Of a stretch of DNA of 64,000 bases, positions 44,417-53,374 are shown one piece after another. The position numbers were made by a program, and so were the translations under genes. Positions within the stretch are counted from its first letter, which is position 1; each line of letters starts with the position of its first letter. The stretch comes from Sulfitobacter sp. THAF37 (GTDB taxonomy: Bacteria > Pseudomonadota > Alphaproteobacteria > Rhodobacterales > Rhodobacteraceae). The stretch is from assembly GCF_009363555.1 (NCBI RefSeq), contig NZ_CP045372.1:1561501-1625500 (forward strand). Reading direction: 5' to 3'. A model generated the notes under the pieces. It saw only the letters and a program-made list of their open reading frames with translations, did not search any database and had not been told where the DNA came from.

Positions 44417-45184
44417 TTGGCAACATGGACCGACCTGGACGAGGAGTTGCGGATGTGGCAGGCCGCCGGCGAGGTGCCGACCTTCTGGTGGCGCGATGAC
44501 GATACCGAAGCGCCGACCGCCGATCTGGACCGGCTGATCGCGCTGGCCGAACGCTTTTCGATCCCGCTGCACCTTGCGGTGGTGCCGCATGACATTGATG
44601 CGGGGCTCGCGACGCGTCTGCGGGCGGCGCCGCTGGTTCAGTGCCTGCAACACGGTTTCGCCCACAAGAACCACGAACCGAAGGGCGCGCGCGCGTCCGA
44701 AGTGGGCATCAACCGGGACCTGGAGCTGCAAAAGGCCGATCTGCAGACGGGCTGGCAGCGGATGGTGGCGGCGGCGTTGCCGAACCTGTTGCCGGTATTT
44801 GTCCCGCCCTGGAACCGCATCGCGGACAAGACGCTGCGCGCCCTGCCGGACCTGGGATTCAGGGCCGTGTCGATTTTTGACACGCGCCCCCGCGCCCCCG
44901 TCGGGCTGCCGCATTTCAACGGCCATATCGACCCGATCCGCTGGAAGGAAGGCGCGCGTTTCGCCGGGGTCGAGAAGACGCTGGAGCAATGCGTGCGGCA
45001 TCTTGCGCAGCGGCGCACGGGTGACGCGGAAAAGGACGAGCCGACGGGGTTCGTGACCCATCATCTGCAGACAGATCAGGCGACATGGGACTTCAGCGCG
45101 GCGCTGCTGGACCGCCTGGTGGCGCAGGGTGGTACCCGGTGGATCGCTCTGCCGGAGGTTATGAAAGGACCGTCCGATGGTTGA
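44417..45184 (+). CDS. Polysaccharide deacetylase-like (NodB-fold) protein
   Basis: A 255-residue protein with carbohydrate esterase signs: FWWRDDDTEAP (metal and catalytic acids), LQHGFAHKNH (metal histidines), FVPPWNRIADKTL (RxPxx-type motif) and FVTHHLQTDQATW (the last His motif). No signal peptide, so probably cytoplasmic. It starts with TTG and AAAGGA upstream. It overlaps the following acetyltransferase gene by 8 bases, implying one operon. It may act on a sugar nucleotide or lipid-linked sugar; not the classic secreted chitin deacetylase. Confidence 0.75.
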   Translation: MATWTDLDEELRMWQAAGEVPTFWWRDDDTEAPTADLDRLIALAERFSIPLHLAVVPHDIDAGLATRLRAAPLVQCLQHGFAHKNHEPKGARASEVGINRDLELQKADLQTGWQRMVAAALPNLLPVFVPPWNRIADKTLRALPDLGFRAVSIFDTRPRAPVGLPHFNGHIDPIRWKEGARFAGVEKTLEQCVRHLAQRRTGDAEKDEPTGFVTHHLQTDQATWDFSAALLDRLVAQGGTRWIALPEVMKGPSDG

Positions 45185-46031
45185 GATCGCCTATGCCGCG
45201 CCATCCGAACGCGAGGAAGTCGCGCAGTTCATGAACGCGGTTTTCGTCAAGGCAAAGTGGGATATCGACGGCTGGCGCCGTCTTGTTGCGGGGCGCTGGT
45301 GCGGGCCCGAGGGGCGCTATGCCATCACCGTTCGGGACAACGGGCGGTTGATGGGTGTGCTTGGGCTGGTCTACGCGGAACGGTTGACGGCGGAAGGTGT
45401 GCGCACAACCGCGGACATGACGTCATGGTATGTCTTGAAGGAATTGCGCGGGCAGGGCGTGGGCGGCAAGATGATGGCGCTGGCAACCTCCGACCCCGAG
45501 GTGACGGTGACGAACTTTTCCAGCGCCAAGGCGGCGGTGAGCGTTCTGGAACGGGCGGGGCTGGAGGTGCTGGACCGGGAGCGGCTGGTCTGGCTTCCGT
45601 CGGACCTGCCGAAACTGAAGGTGCACGAGGACCCGCTGGCACTGGGCGACCGCCTGACCGCGAAGGATCGGCGCATCATCGGGGATCATCAGGGGCTGCG
45701 GCTGCGGCATCTGGCGGTGGAAACGCCGGACGGGCTGTGCGTGATGGTGATCTATCCGCAGAAGAAGCACGATGAATACGTCACCCATGAGATCATGTAT
45801 CTGGCCGACCAGCCGCTGTTCGCGCGGCACGCGGCACGGATCGCGGCGTCGGTCCTGCCTGCGCGGGAGGCCATCCTGTCACTGGACCGGAGGTTCGCCG
45901 CCCCCGGTATCGACTGTGACGATGTCCGCGCCTTTGCCACGCCGCGGTTTTGCCAGAAGGGGCTGCTGCGCCCTTCCGAGATCGACATGCTTTATTCGGA
46001 ATGCGTGCTGCTGAATATCAAGATTCACTAG
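45177..46031 (+). CDS. GNAT-fold N-acetyltransferase coupled to the deacetylase
   Basis: A 284-residue protein whose N-terminal half matches the GNAT fold: ADMTSWYVLKELRGQGVGGKMM contains the acetyl-CoA pyrophosphate loop (RGQGVGG). The C-terminal part has no motif I know. Its start lies inside the deacetylase gene, which suggests a deacetylase-acetyltransferase pair remodelling an amino sugar. No substrate can be named. TerB-like gene is convergent 20 bases on. Confidence 0.75.
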   Translation: MVEIAYAAPSEREEVAQFMNAVFVKAKWDIDGWRRLVAGRWCGPEGRYAITVRDNGRLMGVLGLVYAERLTAEGVRTTADMTSWYVLKELRGQGVGGKMMALATSDPEVTVTNFSSAKAAVSVLERAGLEVLDRERLVWLPSDLPKLKVHEDPLALGDRLTAKDRRIIGDHQGLRLRHLAVETPDGLCVMVIYPQKKHDEYVTHEIMYLADQPLFARHAARIAASVLPAREAILSLDRRFAAPGIDCDDVRAFATPRFCQKGLLRPSEIDMLYSECVLLNIKIH

Positions 46032-46051
46032 CACCTGTATTTGTCAGGCGG

Positions 46052-46474
46052 TCAGCTGAGGTGACGCGCACGGGCGCCGCGTTCGATGGCGGCGGCGTGA
46101 AGCCGGTCGATGTTCAGCTCGTAGCGGATTTCTTCCAGCAGGCGCAGCTCGGCTTCTCCGAGGATGCCATCGGCGGCGGCGACATCGCAGGCCAGGGCGT
46201 AGGCGGTTTCATACAGACGTTCGGGCAGGGCGTCGCGTACAAGGCCAAAGAGCGCATCAAGGCCGTCTTCCTGTTCGAACAGGTCGAGCACCGTCTTGCT
46301 GATCGTGCTTAACCTGTCGTTGTCGTAGTCGGCGAAGATGGGCAGCATGTTGACCGCCGCCTCGATCTTGATCAGTTCGGTGGTCCGGATGTTTTCGTCG
46401 GACGCGGAAACGGCGACCATGACCGCGACAAGGCTGTCCTGCGCGCTGAGCGAAAGCGAGGGATCGTCAGACAT
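46052..46474 (-). CDS. TerB-like tellurite-resistance family protein
   Basis: A 140-residue alpha-helical acidic protein. Two helical repeats (VAVMVAVSASDENIRTTELIK and ALACDVAAADGILGEAELRL) follow the TerB/DUF533 pattern with metal-type Asp residues. Found widely, with no known biochemical role beyond stress association. The start MSDDPSLSL at 46474 has AAAGGACC upstream. A transcript divergent from lysS. Confidence 0.8.
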   Translation of the reverse strand: MSDDPSLSLSAQDSLVAVMVAVSASDENIRTTELIKIEAAVNMLPIFADYDNDRLSTISKTVLDLFEQEDGLDALFGLVRDALPERLYETAYALACDVAAADGILGEAELRLLEEIRYELNIDRLHAAAIERGARARHLS

Positions 46475-46590
46475 GGAAGGTCCTTTGATGTTCAGTTGGG
46501 CGGAGATTATTGACCCTGTCGGCCCCGCGCAATAGGAAGCGGACTGACCTGCGCGCATTGGGCGCACAGGTGCCAACGATGGATTACATG

Positions 46591-48171
46591 ATGTCTGATA
46601 TGCGTGACGCCGCACTGAGCAGCAAGGCCTGGCCCTTTGAAGAAGCGCGCCGGGTGCTCAAACGCTATCAGAACAAGCCGCCGGAGAAGGGTTTCGTGCT
46701 GTTCGAGACGGGCTACGGCCCCTCGGGGCTGCCACACATCGGGACCTTCGGCGAAGTGTTGCGCACGACGATGATCAGGCGCGCCTTTGAAGAGATCAGC
46801 GACATTCCGACCAAGTTGATCTGTTTTTCCGACGATCTGGACGGGATGCGCAAGGTGCCGGGCAACGTGCCGCAGCAGGAGATGCTGGCGGAGCACCTGC
46901 ACAAGCCCTTGACCAGCGTGCCGGACCCGTTCGGCACTCACGAGAGTTTTGGCCACCATAACAACGCGATGCTGCGGCGTTTCCTGGATACCTTCGGGTT
47001 CGAGTACGAATTCTATTCGGCGCGGGAGTTCTACAAGACGGGTCAGTTCGACGAGGTGCTGCTGCGCGCGGCGGAACGCTATGACGAGATCATGGCGGTC
47101 ATGCTGAAGTCTCTGCGTGAAGAGCGGCGCCAGACCTATTCGATCTTTCTGCCGATTCACCCCGAGACCGGGCGCGTGCTGTATGTGCCGATCAAGGAGG
47201 TCAACGCCAAGGACGGTACGATCACCTTTGACACCGAAGAGGGGGAGGAGATGACCCTGCCGGTGACAGGCGGCAACGTGAAGCTGCAATGGAAGCCCGA
47301 TTTCGGGGCGCGCTGGGCGGCGCTGGGCGTCGATTTCGAGATGTACGGCAAGGAACACGCCACCAACACCGCGATCTATGATCGCATCTGCGAGATCCTT
47401 GGCGGCAAGAAGCCGGAGCATTTCAGCTATGAGCTGTTCCTGGACGAGAATGGTCAGAAGATTTCCAAATCCTCGGGCAACGGTATCTCGATCGACGAGT
47501 GGCTGACCTATGCGAGCACGGAATCCCTGGCGTATTTCATGTTTCTCAAGCCCAAGACCGCGAAGCGCATGCACTTCGACGTGATTCCGAAGGCCGTGGA
47601 CGAATATCACCAGCAGTTGCGTGCCTATGAGACGCAGGATGCCAAGGCGCGGGCGAACAACCCGGTCTGGCACATCCACGGCGGCGACGTGCCGACTTCG
47701 GATATGGTGGTGCCGTTCTCCATGCTGTTGAACCTCGCGTCGGTGTCTTCGGCCGAGGACAAGGGGCAGTTGTGGGGGTTTATCCAGCGTTACGCGCCTG
47801 ACGCCTCGCCGGAGAAGAACCCCGGTATGGATGCGGCTGCGGGCCATGCGGTGCGGTATTTCAACGATTTCGTGAAGCCGAACAAGGTGTTCCGCGCCCC
47901 GACCGACCTGGAGCGTGAAGCCCTGGAGGAGCTGCGCGACACCCTGCGGGCGTGGGATGGCGGGCCGGATGCGGAAGCCCTTCAGAGCATGGTCTTTGCC
48001 GTGGGGAAAGAGCGGTTCGATCCGCTGCGCGACTGGTTCACGGCGCTCTACGAGGTGCTGTTGGGGGCATCGCAGGGGCCACGATTTGGCGGGTTCATTG
48101 CGCTCTATGGCGTGACCGAGACGGCAGACCTGATCGACGAGGCGCTGGCCGGCAGGCTGACCGCCGCTTGA
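46591..48171 (+). CDS. lysS: Lysine--tRNA ligase, class I
   Basis: A 526-residue class I LysRS, the archaeal-type enzyme used by most alphaproteobacteria in place of class II. HIGH motif [11 protein letters not shown] near residue 50 and KMSKS motif KISKSSGNG. It charges tRNA-Lys. The start is one of ATG 46579, 46588 or 46591; I chose 46591 because related enzymes begin MSDxRxAA. It ends 62 bases before a small secreted-protein gene. Confidence 0.95.
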   Translation: MSDMRDAALSSKAWPFEEARRVLKRYQNKPPEKGFVLFETGYGPSGLPHIGTFGEVLRTTMIRRAFEEISDIPTKLICFSDDLDGMRKVPGNVPQQEMLAEHLHKPLTSVPDPFGTHESFGHHNNAMLRRFLDTFGFEYEFYSAREFYKTGQFDEVLLRAAERYDEIMAVMLKSLREERRQTYSIFLPIHPETGRVLYVPIKEVNAKDGTITFDTEEGEEMTLPVTGGNVKLQWKPDFGARWAALGVDFEMYGKEHATNTAIYDRICEILGGKKPEHFSYELFLDENGQKISKSSGNGISIDEWLTYASTESLAYFMFLKPKTAKRMHFDVIPKAVDEYHQQLRAYETQDAKARANNPVWHIHGGDVPTSDMVVPFSMLLNLASVSSAEDKGQLWGFIQRYAPDASPEKNPGMDAAAGHAVRYFNDFVKPNKVFRAPTDLEREALEELRDTLRAWDGGPDAEALQSMVFAVGKERFDPLRDWFTALYEVLLGASQGPRFGGFIALYGVTETADLIDEALAGRLTAA

Positions 48172-48232
48172 AACTCTTGCCCTGTTGGCGCCGTGGCTTA
48201 ACATCATGGACATAGCCAACAGGAGAGGCATC

Positions 48233-48646
48233 ATGCGGACAGGAGTTCTCAGACTGCTTGGGGGGCTGATGCTGTTGCTGATGTCTGGCATCGGCGCAGC
48301 GGCACAATCGACCGAAATCGAAGGCACGATCAACAGCCAGTTGGAAGCGTTCAAGGCGGATGATTTCGACACCGCCTTTACCTACGCCACCCCGACGCTG
48401 CAGCGCCTTTTTCAGTCGCCGCAGAACTTTCAGCGGATGGTGACGCAGGGCTATCCGATGGTCTGGCGGCCCGCCGAAGTGCGCTATCTGGAACTGCGCG
48501 AAAAGGCTGGCGGCCTTTGGCAGAAGGTGCAGATCACGGATGCCAAGGGGTTTACCCATATCCTCGATTACAAGATGGAAGAGACCGACATGGGATGGCG
48601 CATCGGCGCGGTCCAGATTCTGGACGCGGCGGGTGTGACCGCCTGA
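48233..48646 (+). CDS. Secreted DUF4864 domain protein
   Basis: A 137-residue protein with signal peptide (residues 1-24, ending GIGAAAQS) and a compact alpha+beta domain of the NTF2-like DUF4864 type: IEGTINSQLEAFKADDFDTA then FTHILDYKMEE and WRIGAVQIL. AGGAGAGG precedes the ATG. Function unknown. It is the last gene of the lysS transcript or separate. Confidence 0.8.
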   Translation: MRTGVLRLLGGLMLLLMSGIGAAAQSTEIEGTINSQLEAFKADDFDTAFTYATPTLQRLFQSPQNFQRMVTQGYPMVWRPAEVRYLELREKAGGLWQKVQITDAKGFTHILDYKMEETDMGWRIGAVQILDAAGVTA

Positions 48647-48835
48647 AGACCGCGCCGCCTGGGCTGTTGCCGGGCCGATAGCGGTGTTGCGTGGGCCGGG
48701 AAACGGTAGTCCCGGCAGACGTTAAGATTTCACAGATATGTCCCTTTCTCAGGTTCGGCAGGCGCTGGATCCGGAAAACAACCACGCGGCGTGCCGAAGG
48801 TGCTGCCGCAGTGCGGCCAATGGAAGGGATTTTCG

Positions 48836-51124
48836 ATGAACAAGGCGATTACCGATGGCGTGGTGCTGATGCCAACCCCGTTCGCCCAAGGGTTGGACGT
48901 CTGGTCGAGCGGCGACGGCACGCCGGGATCGGACACCTATGAGAACGCGGCGAATGCTGCATTCGTCGCGGCGGATCAGGATTTTGGCGGGGCGCTGGAA
49001 CTGCTCAAGACGCAGAACACGCAAAAGCTGCGCTATATGGGAGAGACACCTTTGCTGCCGGGCTGCTATCTGCGGATCAGTGCCAGGGTGAAGGCGATCA
49101 GCGGCAATCTGCCCTCGGTGCGCATCGCCGGTTACGCCGCGCGGGCAAATGGGACGCTGGTCGGGGGCGTGCCGGGGTTTGCGCCGTTCGTCACGCTGAC
49201 CAGCTACGGTGAGGTGGTGGAGGTGTCCGCCATTGTCGGCACGGGCAATCGCGGCGGTGTCGATCTGGTCTGGGGGGTGGAGCCGGTCTACGGGCATTTC
49301 GGGATCGACCTGGTAGGACCCAACGGCGGCGTCGTGCGGGTGGATGATATCGAGATCGAAGATGTCACATCGGTTTTTCTGCGCGACATGCTGAGCCAGG
49401 TGGACGTGGTCGATTTTGGCGCTGTCGGTAACGGCACGACGGACGATACCGCCGCTTTCGAAGCGGCCAATGCAGCGGCGAACGGGCGCACTGTCTTTGT
49501 GCCGGGCGGCACCTATCGGTTGAATTCCAGTGTGACGATCGACACGAACGTGAAGTTCGAGGGCACCGTCACGATGCCCGACAGTGCCGTGCTGCTGCTG
49601 CGCCGCAACTTTGACCTGCCCAACTACATCGAAGCCTTCGAAGATGAAGAACTGGCCTTTCGCAAGGCGTTTCAGGCGTTGCTGAACAACGCCGACCACG
49701 AAACGCTGGACCTGGGCGGACGCAAGGTGAACGTCACCGGCCCTATCGACATGCAGGCTGCCGTGCCCGGGCAGAACACCTATGCAACGCGCCGGGTGAT
49801 CCGCAACGGTCAGCTGGAAGCTGCGAGCAGCAATGCCTGGGATACGCAGGTCGTGACCTCGCAGGCGACCTACAACACCAACAACAACAAGCGGCTGACG
49901 GATGTTGCCAACATCGCCAATATTCCTGTCGGCGCGCTGGTGGAAGGTAATGGTGTGGGCCGCGAGGTCTATGTCCGGTCCAAGAATGTGGCGACCGGCC
50001 AGATCGAGTTGAACGTGCCGCTCTACGATGCGTCGGGTACGCAGAACTTCACCTTTCGCAGATTCCAGTACATGCTTGACTTCAGCGGCTTTGGTCAGCT
50101 GAGCAAGTTCGTGTTGGCGGATATCGAATTTCAGTGCAACAACCGGTGCTCTGCGGTCATGCTGGCGCTGTCAGGCACTGCATTCCACGTGCGCGACTGC
50201 TTTGTCACGCGCCCGGCAGATCGCGGCATCACCTCGACCGGGGGCGGCTGTCAGGGGATGCTGATCGACCGCTGCCAGTTCCTGTCGGCCGAGGACGCGC
50301 TGCCGGTGTCGCAGCGCAAGACCATCGGGTTCAATGCCAATGCCAACGACGTCAAACTGCGCGACAATCGCGCGACGCGGTTCCGGCATTTCGGCTTGCT
50401 GGGCGGGGCAAACAGCATCGTCACGGGCAACCATTTCTTTCAGGGTGACGAGGTCGACAACGGTGTCCGGTCGGCGGGGATCATTCTGGCGAACACGCAT
50501 GTCAGTTCGATCGTTTCGGGCAATTACGTCGACAATTGCTTTGTCGAATGGACGAACGAGCACGACCCGGCACCGGCGTTCAATTCCGAATTTTCCTTTA
50601 GCGCGCTCAGCATCACCGACAATATCTTCCTGTCGGGAGAGGTTGCGCCCTGGTTCAACTACATCGTTGTGAAGCCGCATGGTGCGGGTCATTTCCTGAG
50701 CGGCGTGTCGATCACCGGCAACCGCTTCCGCAGCCTGAACGGTCTGATCGACCGGGCGGAACGGGTGGACACGACCTTTGCCGATCTCGATCTGTCGCGG
50801 TGCAAGAACGTGGTTTTCACGGAAAATTCGTTTCACGCGGTGACCTTTCAGGTGGAAACGCCCGCAAAGGTGGAGTTCTTTCAGAACACGGCATCGGATA
50901 CCTGGACGATCGACCTGGCCGATTACCTGCCCTTTGGCGGTGAGGCGTTGAAAGTCGAAAGCGTGCTGCCGCAGGGGGCGCTGCGCAATGGCAACAACGT
51001 CAGGGTCTGGGAAACGCCCTATGCCGATGTGGCGGTCGGGGGCAACCGGGATCAGATCAGGCTGAACTGGTCCGCCCCGGTCAGGGGCCGGGTGCAGGTT
51101 ACGGTCCGCATGGACAGCCGCTGA
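48836..51124 (+). CDS. Large right-handed beta-helix protein (pectate-lyase-like)
   Basis: A 762-residue protein. Residues 1-170 form a carbohydrate-binding-like beta-sandwich (VWSSGDGTPGSDTYENAANA, LLPGCYLRISARVKA). From about 190, VVDFGAVGNGTTDDTAAF is the Pectate_lyase_3 (GH28-like) entry followed by beta-helix repeats to residue 700. No signal peptide, which suggests type I secretion or phage-tail or surface attachment. GGAAGGG precedes the ATG at 48836. Probably binds or cleaves a polysaccharide; catalytic residues not identified. Confidence 0.8.
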   Translation: MNKAITDGVVLMPTPFAQGLDVWSSGDGTPGSDTYENAANAAFVAADQDFGGALELLKTQNTQKLRYMGETPLLPGCYLRISARVKAISGNLPSVRIAGYAARANGTLVGGVPGFAPFVTLTSYGEVVEVSAIVGTGNRGGVDLVWGVEPVYGHFGIDLVGPNGGVVRVDDIEIEDVTSVFLRDMLSQVDVVDFGAVGNGTTDDTAAFEAANAAANGRTVFVPGGTYRLNSSVTIDTNVKFEGTVTMPDSAVLLLRRNFDLPNYIEAFEDEELAFRKAFQALLNNADHETLDLGGRKVNVTGPIDMQAAVPGQNTYATRRVIRNGQLEAASSNAWDTQVVTSQATYNTNNNKRLTDVANIANIPVGALVEGNGVGREVYVRSKNVATGQIELNVPLYDASGTQNFTFRRFQYMLDFSGFGQLSKFVLADIEFQCNNRCSAVMLALSGTAFHVRDCFVTRPADRGITSTGGGCQGMLIDRCQFLSAEDALPVSQRKTIGFNANANDVKLRDNRATRFRHFGLLGGANSIVTGNHFFQGDEVDNGVRSAGIILANTHVSSIVSGNYVDNCFVEWTNEHDPAPAFNSEFSFSALSITDNIFLSGEVAPWFNYIVVKPHGAGHFLSGVSITGNRFRSLNGLIDRAERVDTTFADLDLSRCKNVVFTENSFHAVTFQVETPAKVEFFQNTASDTWTIDLADYLPFGGEALKVESVLPQGALRNGNNVRVWETPYADVAVGGNRDQIRLNWSAPVRGRVQVTVRMDSR

Positions 51125-51169
51125 AGATAGATCTGCCAAGGGACGCCCCGCCATCGCGCGGGGTGTCTT

Positions 51170-51835
51170 TCAGAATTCCCGCCAGATGCCCAATTTGACC
51201 GAAGTGGCCGAGAATGCGTCAAAAGGGCTTTCCGTACCGATCTGGATGCGGAAGTTGCGGTTGCGGGGGCGGATCAGGATTGAGGGGGCAAAGGTGGCAT
51301 GGCTCTGCCCGTCGATCTGAGCGAGGTAGATCTGTATCATCCCTGCGGTTACATCCGAGAAATTGTAGCCCACTGTGCCGTCCAGTTTCGCGGCTCTTCT
51401 GCCGGTGGAGACGTCCCAGAACAGCGCGCCGTCCACACCCATCCAGCCCCAGCGGCCCGCTGCTTCGAAATTCCGGCCCCAGGATAGCCCGAGCTTGACG
51501 TGGGGCAGCATCAGATCCTGCACCCAGGCGGTTCCGGCGCCAATCTCGTAAGCCCATTTCTGCGTGCTTTCCGCGGGGCCCAGTCTGCGACGAAAGAAGA
51601 ACGTGGCGGCGCCGGATTGCAGGCCCAGGTGGCTGTTCGCCAGGCTGATGTCCGCACCGATGGTCAGATCATCGCTCCAGCCGTGTTCGACGTAGGTGCT
51701 GCTGCTTTGGTCCAGCAGACGGTTCAGGACAAAGGTGGAGGAGACGAAGCTGGTTCCCTTTTCACGCATCCAGGCGCCGGCCTGCGCGGGGCCGGAGATG
51801 AAGGCCATGAAAAGAACCAGAACGAGAACAGGCAT
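51170..51835 (-). CDS. Outer-membrane beta-barrel protein
   Basis: A 221-residue protein with a signal peptide (ending GPAQA-GA) and alternating beta-strand pattern; it ends in aromatic Phe (KLGIWREF), a signature for insertion by the BAM complex. WMREKGTSFVSSTFVLNR and SATSVKLGIW are probable strands. No known domain. Convergent with the beta-helix gene, 46 bases between stops, so possibly a surface partner. Confidence 0.72.
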   Translation of the reverse strand: MPVLVLVLFMAFISGPAQAGAWMREKGTSFVSSTFVLNRLLDQSSSTYVEHGWSDDLTIGADISLANSHLGLQSGAATFFFRRRLGPAESTQKWAYEIGAGTAWVQDLMLPHVKLGLSWGRNFEAAGRWGWMGVDGALFWDVSTGRRAAKLDGTVGYNFSDVTAGMIQIYLAQIDGQSHATFAPSILIRPRNRNFRIQIGTESPFDAFSATSVKLGIWREF

Positions 51836-51919
51836 CGCACCCTCCTGTCCCGATCTTGGTTAATCCAAGTTAACAAAGGGTTACTGCTTTGTCGTGACAA
51901 CCCAGACAGTGAAGGTCCG

Positions 51920-51957
51920 TGCAAAGAAAATGGCCCGAAGCAAAAGCTTCGGGCCAT
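51920..51957 (-). terminator. Intrinsic terminator of the small membrane protein gene
   Basis: Read on the minus strand, ATGGCCCGAAGC and GCTTCGGGCCAT form a perfect 12-bp stem with loop TTTT, followed by TTTCTTTG. Confidence 0.85.
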
Positions 51958-51978
51958 GTCTTGTCAGTCTTGTCCGTC

Positions 51979-52164
51979 TTATACGGTGGCGCGGTTGCCG
52001 CGCGGGCCGAAGATCAGCCATGCGATGAAGCCAAGCACCGGCAGCAGGATGATTGCGATGGTCCACACGATTTTCGCGAGGGTCGACGCACCCGATGTCA
52101 GCACCTGATAGATGGCGTAAATATCGGCGATCAGGACGATAAGTCCGAGCAGGCCATATTCCAT
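51979..52164 (-). CDS. Small membrane protein, PLDc_N type
   Basis: A 61-residue protein with two transmembrane segments (residues 4-22 and 28-48) and the end AWLIFGPRGNR. It matches the N-terminal module of cardiolipin-synthase-like proteins (PLDc_N) found as a stand-alone small protein. AAGGAG is six bases before the ATG. Probably stress-related; no enzyme part is present. Confidence 0.8.
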   Translation of the reverse strand: MEYGLLGLIVLIADIYAIYQVLTSGASTLAKIVWTIAIILLPVLGFIAWLIFGPRGNRATV

Positions 52165-52270
52165 TGGTATTCTCCTTAAGTCACATACTGTGTATTGGCG
52201 GATCAACTCCGCGTGATTGGCAAAGGTTCCGGCGGTTGCGGTAGCCGATTGAAAATACTAAGGAAGCCGC

Positions 52271-52819
52271 ATGATTACCGACCCCGAACTGGCGCTCGAT
52301 CAGCGCGATGGTCTGCCCGACGCCCTGCGTGTTCTGGCAGAGGCCTATCCGCGTGCGAATTGGGAGGCGCATGAGAATTTCGGCGAGATGATCCGCTTCT
52401 GGATGGAGCGTCACGCGATGTTTAGGCAGCTGACCGACCTGTTGCAGCAGGACGCGCGGGCGCTGGCGGATGGCAAAGTGGATTTCAACACCTACGCCCC
52501 GCGCCTGTCGCAGTATGGCGGGATGCTGCTGAACCAGCTGCACGGCCACCACCAGATCGAAGATCACCATTACTTTCCGCAGCTGATCACGCTGGATGGG
52601 CGGCTTGAACGGGGCTTTGAGCTGCTCGAGACCGACCACGAGTCGATGGACGGGCTGCTGCACAACATGGCCGAAGGGGCCAACGCGGTACTTCAGGGGG
52701 GCGAAGTCGGCCCCTTTATCGAGCGGCTGGACCGGTTCACCGCGCTGTTGAACCGGCACCTGACCGACGAGGAAGAGATCGTCGTGCCCGTGGTCCTGGA
52801 AACCGGCTTCAGAGGCTAG
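52271..52819 (+). CDS. Hemerythrin-domain protein
   Basis: A 182-residue helical protein. Hemerythrin/HHE iron ligands appear in order: His48 (RHAMF), HGHHQIEDHHYF around 91-100, TDHESMDGLLH near 123, and NRHLTDEEE near 163. It can bind a di-iron centre and sense or store O2 or NO, or repair Fe-S clusters. No partner domain. Followed by a PRC-barrel gene. Confidence 0.88.
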   Translation: MITDPELALDQRDGLPDALRVLAEAYPRANWEAHENFGEMIRFWMERHAMFRQLTDLLQQDARALADGKVDFNTYAPRLSQYGGMLLNQLHGHHQIEDHHYFPQLITLDGRLERGFELLETDHESMDGLLHNMAEGANAVLQGGEVGPFIERLDRFTALLNRHLTDEEEIVVPVVLETGFRG

Positions 52820-52924
52820 CGCGCAGAGGGCAGGCGGGCTTCCGCCAGTCTGGGGCGACCGGCGGAACCGCGCACCGGCGCAGGCGTTTTCCTTTCATAC
52901 ACGCACTCAGGAAAGGAATGCGCT

Positions 52925-53281
52925 ATGAACGATATGTCTTCTACTGCAGCACTGGTTTCTTCCGACAAAGTGAATGGAAGCGCGGTTTTCGGCACCGGCG
53001 GTGACGAAATCGGGCACATTGATCACCTGATGATCGACAAGAAATCCGGCAATGTCGCCTATGCGGTCATGGGCTTTGGCGGTTTTCTGGGCATGGGCGA
53101 AGACCACCACCCGATCCCGTGGAATGCCCTGCGCTACGACCCGTCCCGCGAGGGCTATGTGACCGACATCGACGCGGATACGTTGAAAGGAGCCCCCGAG
53201 CGCCCCGAAGGCTGGGAACGGGATCGCGCCTGGGAACAGCGCACGTTCGATCACTACGGCGTGCCGTATTACTGGATGTGA
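52925..53281 (+). CDS. PRC-barrel domain protein
   Basis: A 118-residue protein. KVNGSAVFGTGGDEIGHIDHLMIDKKSGNVAYAVM and EDHHPIPWNALRYD are typical PRC-barrel beta strands. The family is linked to RNA-processing and photosynthetic complex assembly; short free-standing versions are stress-induced in alphaproteobacteria. AGGAAAGG precedes the ATG. A strong terminator follows. Confidence 0.85.
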   Translation: MNDMSSTAALVSSDKVNGSAVFGTGGDEIGHIDHLMIDKKSGNVAYAVMGFGGFLGMGEDHHPIPWNALRYDPSREGYVTDIDADTLKGAPERPEGWERDRAWEQRTFDHYGVPYYWM

Positions 53282-53308
53282 TCCGAACCCAGGTTGACGC
53301 AAACACGC

Positions 53309-53334
53309 AAGCGGGCTTTCCAGCCCGCTTTTTC
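53309..53334 (+). terminator. Intrinsic terminator after the PRC-barrel gene
   Basis: AAGCGGGCT and AGCCCGCTT make a 9-bp stem with a 4-base loop, followed by TTTCTCT. Confidence 0.85.
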
Positions 53335-53374
53335 TCTGTGCATGTGGCAGGAGTTCGGCCCTATCTGTTCGGCC

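Noticed and set aside
42920-45064. 714-codon antisense frame over dacB and the deacetylase
   Set aside because: dacB and the deacetylase carry the motifs.
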